NCBI RefSeq assembly: GCF_004362395.1
Contig: NZ_SNWE01000014.1
Coordinates: 1 to 64,000, forward strand
From: Salegentibacter sp. 24
Lineage (GTDB): Bacteria > Bacteroidota > Bacteroidia > Flavobacteriales > Flavobacteriaceae
Length of the DNA: 64,000 nucleotides
Direction: 5' to 3'
The translations under genes were made by a program, and so were the position numbers. This document shows positions 43,814 through 53,624 of the stretch, in pieces. How positions within the stretch are numbered: the stretch's first letter is position 1; every line of letters starts with the position of its first letter. Under the pieces are notes generated by a model that did not search any database, was not told where the DNA came from, and worked only from the letters and a program-made list of their open reading frames with translations.

Positions 43814-44838
43814 TGTATATCAGCATCTCTCCTCAGAAAACTGGTGCCGCTTTTTCCAAAAGTGCAGGGGATTTTGTGAGCTACCTGGAAAAAGAAAATG
43901 AAGGTAAAAGCCCGATGGAAAAGGAATATTTTTTTAATCAGTATGATGATAACATACGACCTTACGAAGTAATTAAAGGAATCGATGAGAATACGGCGAA
44001 ATTAAAAGCCAAAGAGCCCAAATATTACTCAATCACTATGAGCCCTAGCCAGTACGAATTAAAACACATTCGAAACAATCCTGAAAAGCTAAAGGCTTTT
44101 GTCCGTGACGCGATGAAGGAGTATGCCGGTTCCTTTAACAGGGAGATAAACGGCAGACCGATCAATGTTGACGACATTAAATATTACGCCAAAATTGAAT
44201 ATGAGCGAACGTATAAGAGTAACGATGTAGCGGTAAGGGAAAACAAAGCCTATAGCAAGCAGATCGCCCATCTTAAAAATGAACTTCGGAAGGTAGAACG
44301 TGGGGAAATTCCCGGAAACACCAGAAAACTTGAAAAGGAGATTCAGAAGCTGGTGAGGGATGCGCCTTATAAAATTCGCGGACAGGTGGTAGAACCGGGA
44401 ATGAAAAAAGAAGGATTACAAAGCCATATTCATATCATTGTTAGCCGGAAAGATGCTTCTAACACTTATAGCCTTTCCCCGGGTAGTAAATACAAAGCTT
44501 CTGAAGTGGAAATGCATGGCAAAATGGTCAAGCGGGGTTTTGAGCGAGATCGCTTTTTTCAGAATTCAGAAAAAACCTTTGACAGGATGTTCCAGTACAA
44601 CCGAAATTATGTGGAAAGCTATGCTGCCAAAAAGATGCTGAGTAAAGATCCAAAACAATATTTTTTAGGCTTAAGAAGCCTGGGAATCAATGAGAAAAAG
44701 ATTGCCTTTAAAATGATCCGAAAAGCGGGCTTGCAATTACCCATATTAAACCTGCCTACTAGTAAAGTAGGCTTCGCCTATAAACAATTAAAAAGAATCA
44801 TCGAAACTGGAATTAAATCAAGTTCTATCGGTTATTAA
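43813..44838 (+). CDS. DUF5712 / MobB-type relaxase
   Basis: 341 residues. The N-terminal relaxase-like domain holds YYSITMSPSQYELKHI and the metal-binding histidine triad region LQSHIHIIVSRKD, with SPGSKYK after it. Several Tyr residues near the N-terminus (YISISP, SYLEKE, EYFFNQYDD) are candidates for the nicking residue. The C-terminus is basic. With BfmA it should nick the nearby oriT and pilot single-stranded DNA through a helper's conjugation machinery; no transfer (tra) genes are in the window. Confidence 0.82.
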   Translation: MYISISPQKTGAAFSKSAGDFVSYLEKENEGKSPMEKEYFFNQYDDNIRPYEVIKGIDENTAKLKAKEPKYYSITMSPSQYELKHIRNNPEKLKAFVRDAMKEYAGSFNREINGRPINVDDIKYYAKIEYERTYKSNDVAVRENKAYSKQIAHLKNELRKVERGEIPGNTRKLEKEIQKLVRDAPYKIRGQVVEPGMKKEGLQSHIHIIVSRKDASNTYSLSPGSKYKASEVEMHGKMVKRGFERDRFFQNSEKTFDRMFQYNRNYVESYAAKKMLSKDPKQYFLGLRSLGINEKKIAFKMIRKAGLQLPILNLPTSKVGFAYKQLKRIIETGIKSSSIGY

Positions 44839-44949
44839 AATCACCTGTTATGCTATCAAATATTTCTTTTCCAGAGAAAGATCTGGAATTGAATTTTCCA
44901 AAGGATATGAAGAAGCAAGAGTAATATACAAACCTGAAAACTTACGGAC

Positions 44950-45630
44950 ATGAGCGAAGTCAATTACATTAGCCACCTAAACCGGGTATTGCGGAAATTC
45001 GCTGAGGATGACAAGATCTCGTCCTCACACCGCAGTTTATACCTGGCATTTTTTGAATTATGGAACCAAAAGCGTTTTCCTAAAACAATTATACTTAACA
45101 GTAAAAAGGTGATGGCCCTAGCCAAAATACGTTCCTAGACGACCTACCACAAATTACTTCGGGAGCTAACAAACTGGGGATATCTTAAATACCATCCCTC
45201 CACTAGTCCCCAAATGGGATCACTTGTGGAGATGTCCAGATTTGATATACACCCTGATCAAAAAATGGACAGGACTTATCCAGTTTCTGAACAGGTACCT
45301 GTTCAAAAATTGGTATCTTATAATAAACATAAGAGTAAACATATAATAAACTCTTTTATAAATACTTGTCCAAAAAATGAACAAGTGGTTATTGACCACT
45401 TCAAAGAAAAAAATAGAAGTTCCCGGGAGGCTAAAAAATTTTATAATTATTACGAATCCATAGGCTGGAAATTAAATGGTAAAAATCCAATCACAAATTG
45501 GCAGGCCTGTGCTCAAAATTGGATGCTGAAAGCTGATGAAATAAAAAAAGATTTAAGGTCTAATTCACCGTACCATAAAAGGGACAACTTGCATACCAGT
45601 AAGAATAAAAATTATGGGGAGCCTTTATAA
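44950..45630 (+). pseudogene. Replication-like protein paralogue with an in-frame amber stop
   Basis: This frame parallels the gene at 38590: NYISHLNRVLRKFAEDDKIS at its start, then TTYHKLLRELTNWGYLKYHP and a shared C-terminal NLHTSKNKNYGEPL (against NLRTTKNKDYGQPL). A TAG at 45136-45138 interrupts it after AKIRS, exactly where the paralogue reads GSKSTYH, so a single substitution of a sense codon such as AAG explains it. Downstream of the stop an ATG at 45214 could give a 138-residue fragment. Probably inactive, unless the amber is read through. Confidence 0.8.
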
Positions 45631-45772
45631 ATTTAATGAGAGTTTAAATTCAAATTTTCATTAAGATCAGAAATATAGTTTAAGGTTTTTACTCAATATT
45701 AAAGAAAATCTCAAATTAGTGAAATATTCAAAATATTTTTCGCCCTAGCGATTTAAAACTAACTTTAAAAAC

Positions 45773-46864
45773 TTACATTTTCAGATGATATCTTGTACTT
45801 TTTCTTTCACCAGTTTTTTTAAATGCTCCTAAATCGACCATTTTTTTTAAATCCCTGGTAGCGGTCGAAGCTGTTGTCCCCGTTATTTTTATATAGTTAT
45901 CCGCACTCAAACCTCCCTGAAAACCTTCTATACCTTCTCGAAAAATTCGATTCACCACTTTCCTTTGGCGATCATTAAACTTTTCCTCAAATTCTAGAAA
46001 AAACTTTGTTTTACCAATTAGAAAATCAATCATTCTTTGTGTATAATCTTGAGCATCTAGTATCGTTTCACAAAAATATTCCAGCCAATTGGTAATTTCA
46101 ATTTGCTTACTATTTAGATGTAGGGATTTATAATAAAGCTTTTTATTGTTTTCTATAATATGGGAAAGAGCAATTAAAGTGGGACGTTCAAGATATTGCG
46201 ACAATACTTTCTCCGATATCGCACGACCAACTCTCCCATTTCCGTCTTCAAAAGGATGGATACTTTCAAAGTATAAATGCGCCATACCAGATTTAACCAA
46301 TGGACCGGGAAGTTCACTACCCGTATTATTAAACCACGAAATATACTTATCCATTTCTTTTTTCACCCCTGAGGAAGGTGGGGCTTCAAAATGAATTATA
46401 GGTCGACCCATTGAACCTGATACTATTTGCATTGGATCTGAATGCGTTCTATAACTACCGATATTCTGTAGATCACGGCGACCATTCATCAACATTTCAT
46501 GCCATGAAAATAATTGTTCGTGAGTTAAAGGAGATGAATAATTTTTGTACAAATCAATCATCATTTCCGAGATGCCATGTTCTGCCGGGGATATTCTTTT
46601 TTTACTGGTCTGAAGACCAAAATGCCTTCGAATTGATGATTGTAATGAGTCTCTATCTAGAAACTCACCTTCAATTTTAGACGTTTGAAAAGCTTCATCA
46701 CTAAGTAGCATCACCTTTAATTCATCCTGACCTTCATCGCTAATATGCTTCATACTACCATACAACATACCCGCTTTTTGTAAAAATGCTTTTTCATACG
46801 GAAATAGAACTTCCGAAGTGAATTCAAAATTAGGCCAGTTTTCAAGTTGCCAATTCCAGGTCAT
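45773..46864 (-). CDS. Fic-domain protein with inhibitory helix and C-terminal winged helix
   Basis: 363 residues. N-terminal inhibitory motif T61-S-K-I-E65-G (class II, [S/T]xxxE[G/N]), Fic core HPFEDGNGRVGR and a C-terminal winged-helix (SADNYIKITGTTASTATRDL followed by KKMVDLGAFKKTG). Fic enzymes transfer AMP or related groups to target proteins; the Glu of the inhibitory helix blocks the ATP gamma-phosphate. The HTH end and the tandem palindromes that start at its own initiation codon suggest autoregulation. It stands alone on the minus strand. Confidence 0.93.
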   Translation of the reverse strand: MTWNWQLENWPNFEFTSEVLFPYEKAFLQKAGMLYGSMKHISDEGQDELKVMLLSDEAFQTSKIEGEFLDRDSLQSSIRRHFGLQTSKKRISPAEHGISEMMIDLYKNYSSPLTHEQLFSWHEMLMNGRRDLQNIGSYRTHSDPMQIVSGSMGRPIIHFEAPPSSGVKKEMDKYISWFNNTGSELPGPLVKSGMAHLYFESIHPFEDGNGRVGRAISEKVLSQYLERPTLIALSHIIENNKKLYYKSLHLNSKQIEITNWLEYFCETILDAQDYTQRMIDFLIGKTKFFLEFEEKFNDRQRKVVNRIFREGIEGFQGGLSADNYIKITGTTASTATRDLKKMVDLGAFKKTGERKSTRYHLKM

Positions 46865-46936
46865 GAGCTATAAAATAAAAATTATAGCTCAATATACATC
46901 TAAAAAATGAGCTATAAAAATATGTTTTATGGCTCA
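46864..46936. promoter_or_regulatory. Two tandem palindromes upstream of fic, operator candidates
   Basis: TGAGCTATAA 46864-46873 / TTATAGCTCA 46882-46891 is a perfect inverted repeat with an 8-base spacer. A second near-identical one follows: TGAGCTATAA 46908-46917 / TTATGGCTCA 46927-46936, spacer 9. The first includes the last base of the fic start codon. Four copies of one half-site around a promoter are strong evidence for a dimeric repressor, plausibly Fic itself through its winged helix. Confidence 0.7.
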
Positions 46937-47144
46937 TTAAAATGGGAACTTTAAAATTTCAAAACTCTTTATTCAGCCAAAATATAATTCCATACTTCCT
47001 GCAAATTCCTCTGGATTACGGAAACCCGTAACGAAATTTACTTGCAAAAAAGTAGGTTTGGGGTAATTACTGATCCATAGTTCATCTTTTCGCGTCACTT
47101 GTTGAAGCAACCTCTAATTAAATTTGGCTTTTAAACTCAAAAAG

Positions 47145-47435
47145 ATGTATGCATATCGTGAAAAAATAATCTTAAGCTATCGCGTTCTATTAAAAACCCA
47201 TCAGAAGTTCCAGGAAAGAATCATCAATGTTGGAATGACCGGGGAATTTGCTGAAGTAAATACAGTTTTTCAGCCCGGCGATACGTACAATTTTGATCTC
47301 GATCAATTCCGGGGAACCAATGATATTAACCTCAATACTTTATTAGCTTTATTTGATGAACTGGAAAATTCTATGAATAACCTGGCGAGTATTAATGGAA
47401 TCACTGAAAAAGAATTGGAGGATGAGTCTTTTTAA
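47145..47435 (+). CDS. Small hypothetical protein
   Basis: 96 residues from the ATG at 47145; the frame is open from a TTG at 47124. Soluble and acidic at the C-terminus (GITEKELEDESF). No family recognised. First of a plus-strand run of short genes leading to the restriction-modification operon. Confidence 0.55.
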   Translation: MYAYREKIILSYRVLLKTHQKFQERIINVGMTGEFAEVNTVFQPGDTYNFDLDQFRGTNDINLNTLLALFDELENSMNNLASINGITEKELEDESF

Positions 47436-47550
47436 TACTGAATCTATCTCTTTTGAAAACACTCTGTGAAATTTACAAAAAAGATAATTTACTTTAAACG
47501 ACATAATTTGTCGCTTACTAAGTTTATTATTGCAATATAAAATAAGAACG

Positions 47551-47784
47551 ATGAGAAAATTAGAAATAACACTTTCTGATGAACAGTATGAGCATATTCA
47601 ACAGGAGATAAAATATGGTGGTAGAACAATGCTTGAAGAAGAAATTTTTGGAGGTTTCGAAATCATCCTTCACGTGGGAGTACCCAATATTTATACCTAC
47701 CTGGAGATGAATTATATCAACAAGATCGATCTCGGAGAAGTGGAATGGAGTTTCAGTAAGAAAATTCAAACTTTAAAAAATTAA
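47551..47784 (+). CDS. Small hypothetical protein
   Basis: 77 residues from the ATG at 47551 (MRKLEITLSDEQYEHIQQEI). The first strand and helix resemble ribbon-helix-helix openings, but the rest (FGGFEIILHVGVPNIYTYLE) does not. No family recognised. Confidence 0.55.
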   Translation: MRKLEITLSDEQYEHIQQEIKYGGRTMLEEEIFGGFEIILHVGVPNIYTYLEMNYINKIDLGEVEWSFSKKIQTLKN

Positions 47785-47817
47785 TAATAGCCTGCATCCC
47801 CCTATTAAATTATAGAA

Positions 47818-48045
47818 ATGAGTAGATCTAAACGAAACACACCAATTCTTCCCAATTGTAAGGCTTCATCGGAAAAAACTGAAAAGCAAAAAGCCAATCG
47901 CAGATTAAGAAGAATCGTAAAAGAAAGATTAGCCATTTCAGAAGAAGAGTTTCCGCAGAAAAAAGAAATTTCGGATATCTGGAATTGGGGGAAAGATGGT
48001 AAATCTTACCGAACCGATCTAACCAACAAAGAAAAAACAAAGTAA
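47818..48045 (+). CDS. Small basic protein
   Basis: 75 residues, strongly basic in the N-terminal half (MSRSKRNTPILPNCKASSEK, then RRLRRIVKERL). No known family. One base separates its stop from the next ATG, so it is co-transcribed with the esterase-like gene. Possibly nucleic acid-binding by charge only. Confidence 0.6.
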   Translation: MSRSKRNTPILPNCKASSEKTEKQKANRRLRRIVKERLAISEEEFPQKKEISDIWNWGKDGKSYRTDLTNKEKTK

Positions 48046-48046
48046 T

Positions 48047-48535
48047 ATGAATATAATTTACCTACACGGACTCAATAGTAAATTAAGTGATGAAAAACGA
48101 GAAGTACTGGAAAAATACGGCCAGGTTTTCGCACCTGATATAAATTATTCAGAAAAACATTTTCAGCCCGATCATATCCTAAAGCAATTTTCAAATACAG
48201 AATTGAATGTGATTATGGGAAGTAGTATGGGTGCGTTAAATGCTTATGCCATTTCAGAAATTATCGGCAGACCGGCATTATTGTTTAATCCGCCTTTGGC
48301 TAAATACCGAAAAATAGAATTCAGCCATAAATTTACTCACGGACTTTCTCCGAAACAGATTTTACTGGGAGGAAGTGACGACGTTGTGAATGCAGCCGAA
48401 ACTCTGAACTTTTTAGGCAAAAATCTAGGAAAATCAGAATTGAAAATTAAAGTGTTACCGGAATTAGGTCATCGAATTCCTATAGATGTTTTTTCTTCAC
48501 AAGTAGAAGACTTTTTCAAGAAACTATGTTATTGA
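48047..48535 (+). CDS. YqiA-like alpha/beta-hydrolase
   Basis: 162 residues. Starts MNIIYLHGLNSK, which supplies the oxyanion-hole region; nucleophile elbow GSSMGA; acidic residue likely in LLGGSDDVV; His in ELGHRIP. Size and pattern fit the YqiA family of small esterases. Substrate unknown. Confidence 0.82.
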   Translation: MNIIYLHGLNSKLSDEKREVLEKYGQVFAPDINYSEKHFQPDHILKQFSNTELNVIMGSSMGALNAYAISEIIGRPALLFNPPLAKYRKIEFSHKFTHGLSPKQILLGGSDDVVNAAETLNFLGKNLGKSELKIKVLPELGHRIPIDVFSSQVEDFFKKLCY

Positions 48536-48581
48536 TTCCATTATCTGGGGGCTACCAATTACTATAATTCAAAACTAAATT

Positions 48582-49478
48582 ATGTCTGTACGTCAAACTA
48601 TAAAACGCCATTATAAGATCATCTCCCTGTTAAGGTTACGTCCTATGAGTTATGAGGAAGTTCAAGATGAAATGGCTAATGATCCAGATGCTGTTGAAGA
48701 AAATTTACTGAGTTCTCAGCGTACCTTTCAGCGAGATATTAAAGATATCGAATCCATTCATAATATCGAAATCAGTTGTAACCGGAGCAATAATAAATAT
48801 CATATTGTTGATGATGTTGAAGAAACACATTCTCAAAGAATACGGGAGAACTTTGAACTATTAAATGCGATTAGGCTTTCAAAAAGTTTTGGTAACCAGC
48901 TTATTTTTGAAGAGCGAAAACCTCTTGGAACTCATCATTTAGCGGGATTATTACACGCCAGTCAGAATTTTTTAGAAGTAAACTTTGAATATTATAAGTT
49001 TTGGGATACTTCAATTAGTAATCGCAAGGTTAAACCCATTGCACTTAAAGAAGCTCGAAACCGTTGGTACCTAATTGCAGAAGATACCAAGGACGATATT
49101 ATTAAAAACTTTTCCCTCGATCGAATTAAAAACTTGGAAATTACCAAAGACAAGTTTAAGCCAATTGAATACCAGGCATACGAAGAATTCAAAGATAGCT
49201 TCGGAATAATAAACGGCACAGATGAAGATCCGGTTAAAGTTATCCTATCGTTTACAACCAGGGAAGGCAGGTATGTAGAATCACTTCCACTACATCATAG
49301 CCAGAAGTTGATTTTGAATAACGATGATGAGATCAGGTTTAGTTATTTTATTCGTCCTACCTACGATTTTCGAATGGAAATACTCTCTTATGGCGACCAA
49401 ATTAAAGTAGTAGAACCTAAAGCTTTACAGACTCGGATCAAGAAAGAGCTGCAAAGCAGTATTTCAAATTACGAGTGA
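48582..49478 (+). CDS. WYL-domain transcriptional regulator
   Basis: 298 residues. N-terminal HTH (ISLLRLRPMSYEEVQDEMAN, then SSQRTFQRDIKDIESIHNIE), central WYL domain with NRKVKPIALKEARNRWYLIA and KNFSLDRIKNLEIT, and a C-terminal WCX-like extension. WYL proteins frequently repress adjacent defence operons (as BrxR and CapW do). It sits 135 bases upstream of hsdM in the same direction, so it is the likely controller of the type I system. Confidence 0.9.
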   Translation: MSVRQTIKRHYKIISLLRLRPMSYEEVQDEMANDPDAVEENLLSSQRTFQRDIKDIESIHNIEISCNRSNNKYHIVDDVEETHSQRIRENFELLNAIRLSKSFGNQLIFEERKPLGTHHLAGLLHASQNFLEVNFEYYKFWDTSISNRKVKPIALKEARNRWYLIAEDTKDDIIKNFSLDRIKNLEITKDKFKPIEYQAYEEFKDSFGIINGTDEDPVKVILSFTTREGRYVESLPLHHSQKLILNNDDEIRFSYFIRPTYDFRMEILSYGDQIKVVEPKALQTRIKKELQSSISNYE

Positions 49479-49612
49479 TTTTTATGTCTAACACTTATTT
49501 TTATATTCCCTAAAAATATTTTCAAAGCTTTAAGAAAATATTTAGATTTACAAACAACTCCGCAGTCCCTACCCCGCGGAATTATAACACCCAAATAACC
49601 CACTTACTATAA

Positions 49613-52330
49613 ATGGCAATTAAAAAATCTGAATTATACAGCTCCCTTTGGGCAAGTTGTGATGAATTACGTGGAGGTATGGATGCCTCCCAATATAAAG
49701 ATTATGTTCTTACCCTACTTTTTGTAAAATACGTTTCCGATAAATACGGGCATAACAAAAATAGCCTAATCCAGGTACCGGAAGGCGCTACTTTTAAAGA
49801 TATGGTTGCCCTTAAAGGTAAATCTGATATCGGTGACCAGATCAATAAAAAAATTCTAAAACCCCTGTTCGCAGCAAATGGTCTTGAAGGTTCTATGGAA
49901 CTTGTTGATTTTAATGATGAAGACAAGCTGGGCAGCGGTAAGGAAATGGTCGACCGAATTTCCAATCTTGTCGAGATCTTTCAAAACGATTCCCTGAATT
50001 TTAAAAATAACCGTGCTGAAGATGACGATATTCTGGGAGATGCCTATGAATATTTAATGCGTCATTTCGCTACAGAATCAGGTAAAAGCAAAGGCCAATT
50101 TTACACTCCTTCTGAAGTTTCAAGAATATTAGCTAAAATCATTGATGTTGATAAAGCTGAAACTCCCTCCTATACAGTATATGATCCAACGTGCGGATCG
50201 GGAAGTTTACTTTTAAAAGTAGCCGATGAAGCTCCCAATGGTTTAACCATTTACGGTCAGGAAAAAGATATTGCTACCAAAGGATTAGCAATTATGAATA
50301 TGTGGCTACACGGAAACCCAGAAGCGGCCATAAAAGGAAAAAACACCATTTCAGACCCTCAATTTAAAGAGAAAGATGGTTCTTTAAAACGTTTCGATTA
50401 TGTAGTTGCCAATCCACCGTTTTCAATTAAAAACTGGAGTAATGGTATTACATCCTCCAGTGATGAATTTAGAAGATTTGATGGCTACGGGATTCCGCCA
50501 GACAAGAATGGTGATTATGCTTTTCTGCTTCATATTATTGCTTCCTTAAAAAGCACCGGGAAAGGAGCAACTATTTTGCCGCACGGGGTTTTATTCCGTG
50601 GAAATGCAGAAGGAGCTATAAGACAAAACCTGATTGAAAGAAAAATAATTAAAGGCGTTATTGGTTTACCGGCTAACTTGTTTTATGGTACAGGGATTCC
50701 TGCCTGTATTATTGTAATAGATAAAGAGCAAACCGAAGACCGGAAGGGGATCTTTATGATAGATGCCAGCAAAGGTTTTATAAAAGACGGGAACAAAAAC
50801 AGGTTGCGGGAGCAGGACCTACATAAAATTGTAGACATTTTCAACTTTCAAAAGCCGCTGGATAAATTTTCCAGGTTAGTGCCTTTTGAAGAAATTGAAG
50901 CTAATGAATTCAACCTAAACATTCCCCGTTATATAGACACCCAGGAAGAAGAAGATATTCAGGACCTGGATGCGCATCTAAATGGAGGAATCCCGAATCG
51001 GGATATTAAAAAACTTCAGAAATACTGGAAGGTTTATCCTTCCTTAAAAAATGAACTTTTTGAACCGCTTCGTGAAGACTATAGTCGTTTAAAGCTACCG
51101 GCTTCAGAAATAAAAGAACGCATTTTTATCCATTCCGAATTTACTGCCTATTCAGAAAAAATAGATAAAGTGTTTAGTGGCTGGAAAGAAAAGGTTTATC
51201 CAGAACTTACTTCTATTAATAAAGAGACTGCACCAAAGGAACTTATTCATCATATTTCAGAAGAACTGTTTTCGGCTTATTATGACAAGCCATTGGTAGA
51301 TCCATACGATATTTACCAACACCTAATGGATTATTGGAAGGAAACAATGAAGGATGATGTTTATATCATTATTGAAGACGGTTGGCAGGCTAAAGTAAAA
51401 CGCATTCTGGAAAAAAATAAGAAAGGTAAGGAAGTCGATAAAGGCTGGACCTGTGACCTGCTTCCTAAAAGGTTTATCGTAGATAATTATTTAGCTAAAG
51501 AAAAAGCAAAATTACAGGAACTTGAGGCACAACTGGAGTCACTGGAAGCTGAACAAAAATCTCTTCAGGAAGAACATTCTGGAGAAGACGGAGCTTTTAA
51601 TGAGGTAAGTAACAAAAAAGAAGCTGAAAATGCCCTTGCCGAATTTTTAAGCCTGGCAGCAGAAGCCCATTTTCCGGATAAATACAAACTGCTAAAACAA
51701 GCTGAAAACGATATTGAAAAACATACCGAAGCGAAAATAGCATTAGAACAAAAGCCGGTATTTGAAGCTCTGGCAAATGCGAAGGGTGCAATTACTAAAA
51801 CCGCAGTTTCAAAAAGACTTAAGCAGTTGAATGAATACGAAAACGAATACAAACAGTTGTTTGAGTGGGAAGAAAAATACAAGGCTCTTGGAGTAGCCGT
51901 AAGGAAGCATAAAAAAGAAGCTTTATTTATTAAAATCCTGGTAGATGAATGGATCAAAAAAGGTTCAAAACAAGAGTTTATTCCTGAAGTAAAAGTGATC
52001 CATACCTGGCTCGACAATGACGATGCCATTAAAGCCCTGAAAAAAGAAGTTAAGGAACAGGAGCAGCAGTTAGATGACCTGGCTTTAAAACAATATCCGA
52101 AACTCAAGGAAGCCGAAGTACAGGACTTGGTGCTCAATAAAAAGTGGCTGGCTACATTACAATATACCATTCAAATCGAAATCGACGCCATCTCTCAAAG
52201 CCTTACCGGCAGGATCAAAGAACTGGCAGATCGCTATGGAAACACTTTAGAAGAACTGGATACAGAAGTGGAAGAATTTGAAACCAAAGTTACTGCTCAC
52301 TTTGAAAAGATGGGACTGGTATGGAATTAA
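49613..52330 (+). CDS. hsdM: Type I restriction-modification methyltransferase subunit HsdM
   Basis: 905 residues. N-terminal HsdM_N helices (YSSLWASCDELRGGMDASQY), SAM-binding motif I DPTCGSGSLLL and catalytic motif IV NPPF in VVANPPFSIKNW: an N6-adenine methyltransferase. After about residue 430 an extended C-terminal part holds long Glu/Lys coiled coils (KLQELEAQLESLEAEQKSLQ), longer than the ~500-residue classical HsdM but seen in many Bacteroidota. It overlaps hsdS by ten bases. Confidence 0.95.
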   Translation: MAIKKSELYSSLWASCDELRGGMDASQYKDYVLTLLFVKYVSDKYGHNKNSLIQVPEGATFKDMVALKGKSDIGDQINKKILKPLFAANGLEGSMELVDFNDEDKLGSGKEMVDRISNLVEIFQNDSLNFKNNRAEDDDILGDAYEYLMRHFATESGKSKGQFYTPSEVSRILAKIIDVDKAETPSYTVYDPTCGSGSLLLKVADEAPNGLTIYGQEKDIATKGLAIMNMWLHGNPEAAIKGKNTISDPQFKEKDGSLKRFDYVVANPPFSIKNWSNGITSSSDEFRRFDGYGIPPDKNGDYAFLLHIIASLKSTGKGATILPHGVLFRGNAEGAIRQNLIERKIIKGVIGLPANLFYGTGIPACIIVIDKEQTEDRKGIFMIDASKGFIKDGNKNRLREQDLHKIVDIFNFQKPLDKFSRLVPFEEIEANEFNLNIPRYIDTQEEEDIQDLDAHLNGGIPNRDIKKLQKYWKVYPSLKNELFEPLREDYSRLKLPASEIKERIFIHSEFTAYSEKIDKVFSGWKEKVYPELTSINKETAPKELIHHISEELFSAYYDKPLVDPYDIYQHLMDYWKETMKDDVYIIIEDGWQAKVKRILEKNKKGKEVDKGWTCDLLPKRFIVDNYLAKEKAKLQELEAQLESLEAEQKSLQEEHSGEDGAFNEVSNKKEAENALAEFLSLAAEAHFPDKYKLLKQAENDIEKHTEAKIALEQKPVFEALANAKGAITKTAVSKRLKQLNEYENEYKQLFEWEEKYKALGVAVRKHKKEALFIKILVDEWIKKGSKQEFIPEVKVIHTWLDNDDAIKALKKEVKEQEQQLDDLALKQYPKLKEAEVQDLVLNKKWLATLQYTIQIEIDAISQSLTGRIKELADRYGNTLEELDTEVEEFETKVTAHFEKMGLVWN

Positions 52331-53622
52331 TGGAGAAAGACAAAACCGGATTTAAAAATACCGCAATTGGTTTAATCCCAAAGGACTGGTCTGTATTAAA
52401 TCTTGGATCAAGCTCAACATTAAAAGCAAGAATTGGCTGGCAAGGATTAACGACGGCCGAATATTTAAATTCCGGAGATTACTTCTTAGTAACAGGTACT
52501 GATTTCGAAAACGGTTTTATTGATTGGAATAATTGTGTATATGTAGAAAAAGAAAGATATGATCAAGATAAGTACATCCAATTAAGGAAGGGAGATGTAT
52601 TAGTTACCAAAGATGGGACTATTGGAAAAGTTGCTTACATTGATAGAGTACCGAAACTGACTACTTTAAATAGTGGAGTTTTTGTAATCAGACCGAAAGG
52701 TGATGCTTATGATCCTAACTATTTTTATTATGTATTAAGGTCCTCCGTTTTTCATAGTTTTCTTTCAAAATTATCTGCAGGTTCTACTATTAACCATTTA
52801 TATCAAAAAGACTTTATCTTTTTTGATTTTCCTGCTCCACCAACTCTTGAAGAGCAAAAAGCCATCGCCACCGCTTTAAGCGATACCGATACGTTGATCG
52901 CCGGTCTGGAAAAACTCATCACCAAGAAGAAAGCCATCAAACAAGGCGTGATGCATCAGTTGTTGACTCCGCCCTCCAAAGGGGGAAAACGTTTGCCGGG
53001 GTTTAGTGGAGAGTGGGAAGAAAGGCCAATTTCCTCAATTGTAAAAAAGGACGGTCTAATCAGAGGTCCTTTTGGAGGTGCTTTAAAAAAAGAATGTTTT
53101 GTAAATAATGGATATAAAGTTTATGAACAGAAAAATGCAATATATAAATCTATTACGCTTGGTGACTATTATGTTGATGATAATAAATACAAAGAGTTAA
53201 GAAGGTTCAAAGTAGAAGCTAATGATTTTATTTTAAGTTGTTCGGGAACAATTGGAAAAATGTTCAAAATTCCTTCTGATTTTCCTGAAGGAATTATCAA
53301 TCAAGCGTTGTTGATTATTCGGTTAGATGCAAATTATAATAATCTTGATTTTTTCTTTCATCAATTTACTTCTCCTAAAATTCAAAATAAAGTAATTGAT
53401 GATACCCAAGGAGGAGCTATGAAGAATTTAGTTGGTATGGACGAATTTAAAAAAGCTGAATTGCCCTATCCTCCAACAAAAGAAGAACAGGAGGCTATTG
53501 CCACCATCCTATATGATATGGACAAAGAAATAGAAGCTTTGGATTCAAAAAAAGCAAAATATGAGCAGGTTAAGCAGGGGATGGTGCAGGAATTGTTAAC
53601 CGGGAAAACGAGGTTGGTGTAG
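52321..53622 (+). CDS. hsdS: Type I restriction-modification specificity subunit HsdS
   Basis: 433 residues with two target-recognition domains separated by conserved helices. TRD1 is about 1-180, first conserved region EEQKAIATALSDTDTLIAGL, TRD2 about 225-375, second conserved region EEQEAIATILYDMDKEIEAL, ending QGMVQELLTGKTRLV. Both halves are intact, so a bipartite target is expected. It overlaps hsdM and is followed after two bases by the membrane protein gene. Confidence 0.95.
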   Translation: MELMEKDKTGFKNTAIGLIPKDWSVLNLGSSSTLKARIGWQGLTTAEYLNSGDYFLVTGTDFENGFIDWNNCVYVEKERYDQDKYIQLRKGDVLVTKDGTIGKVAYIDRVPKLTTLNSGVFVIRPKGDAYDPNYFYYVLRSSVFHSFLSKLSAGSTINHLYQKDFIFFDFPAPPTLEEQKAIATALSDTDTLIAGLEKLITKKKAIKQGVMHQLLTPPSKGGKRLPGFSGEWEERPISSIVKKDGLIRGPFGGALKKECFVNNGYKVYEQKNAIYKSITLGDYYVDDNKYKELRRFKVEANDFILSCSGTIGKMFKIPSDFPEGIINQALLIIRLDANYNNLDFFFHQFTSPKIQNKVIDDTQGGAMKNLVGMDEFKKAELPYPPTKEEQEAIATILYDMDKEIEALDSKKAKYEQVKQGMVQELLTGKTRLV

Positions 53623-53624
53623 GT

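Noticed and set aside
51565-52170. Long minus-strand frame inside hsdM
   Set aside because: Ser/Leu/Phe-rich shadow of the coiled-coil region; no independent features.
49613-52330. HsdM length (905 residues) as a fusion
   Set aside because: The long coiled-coil C-terminus is common in HsdM proteins of this phylum and does not show a separate enzymatic domain.
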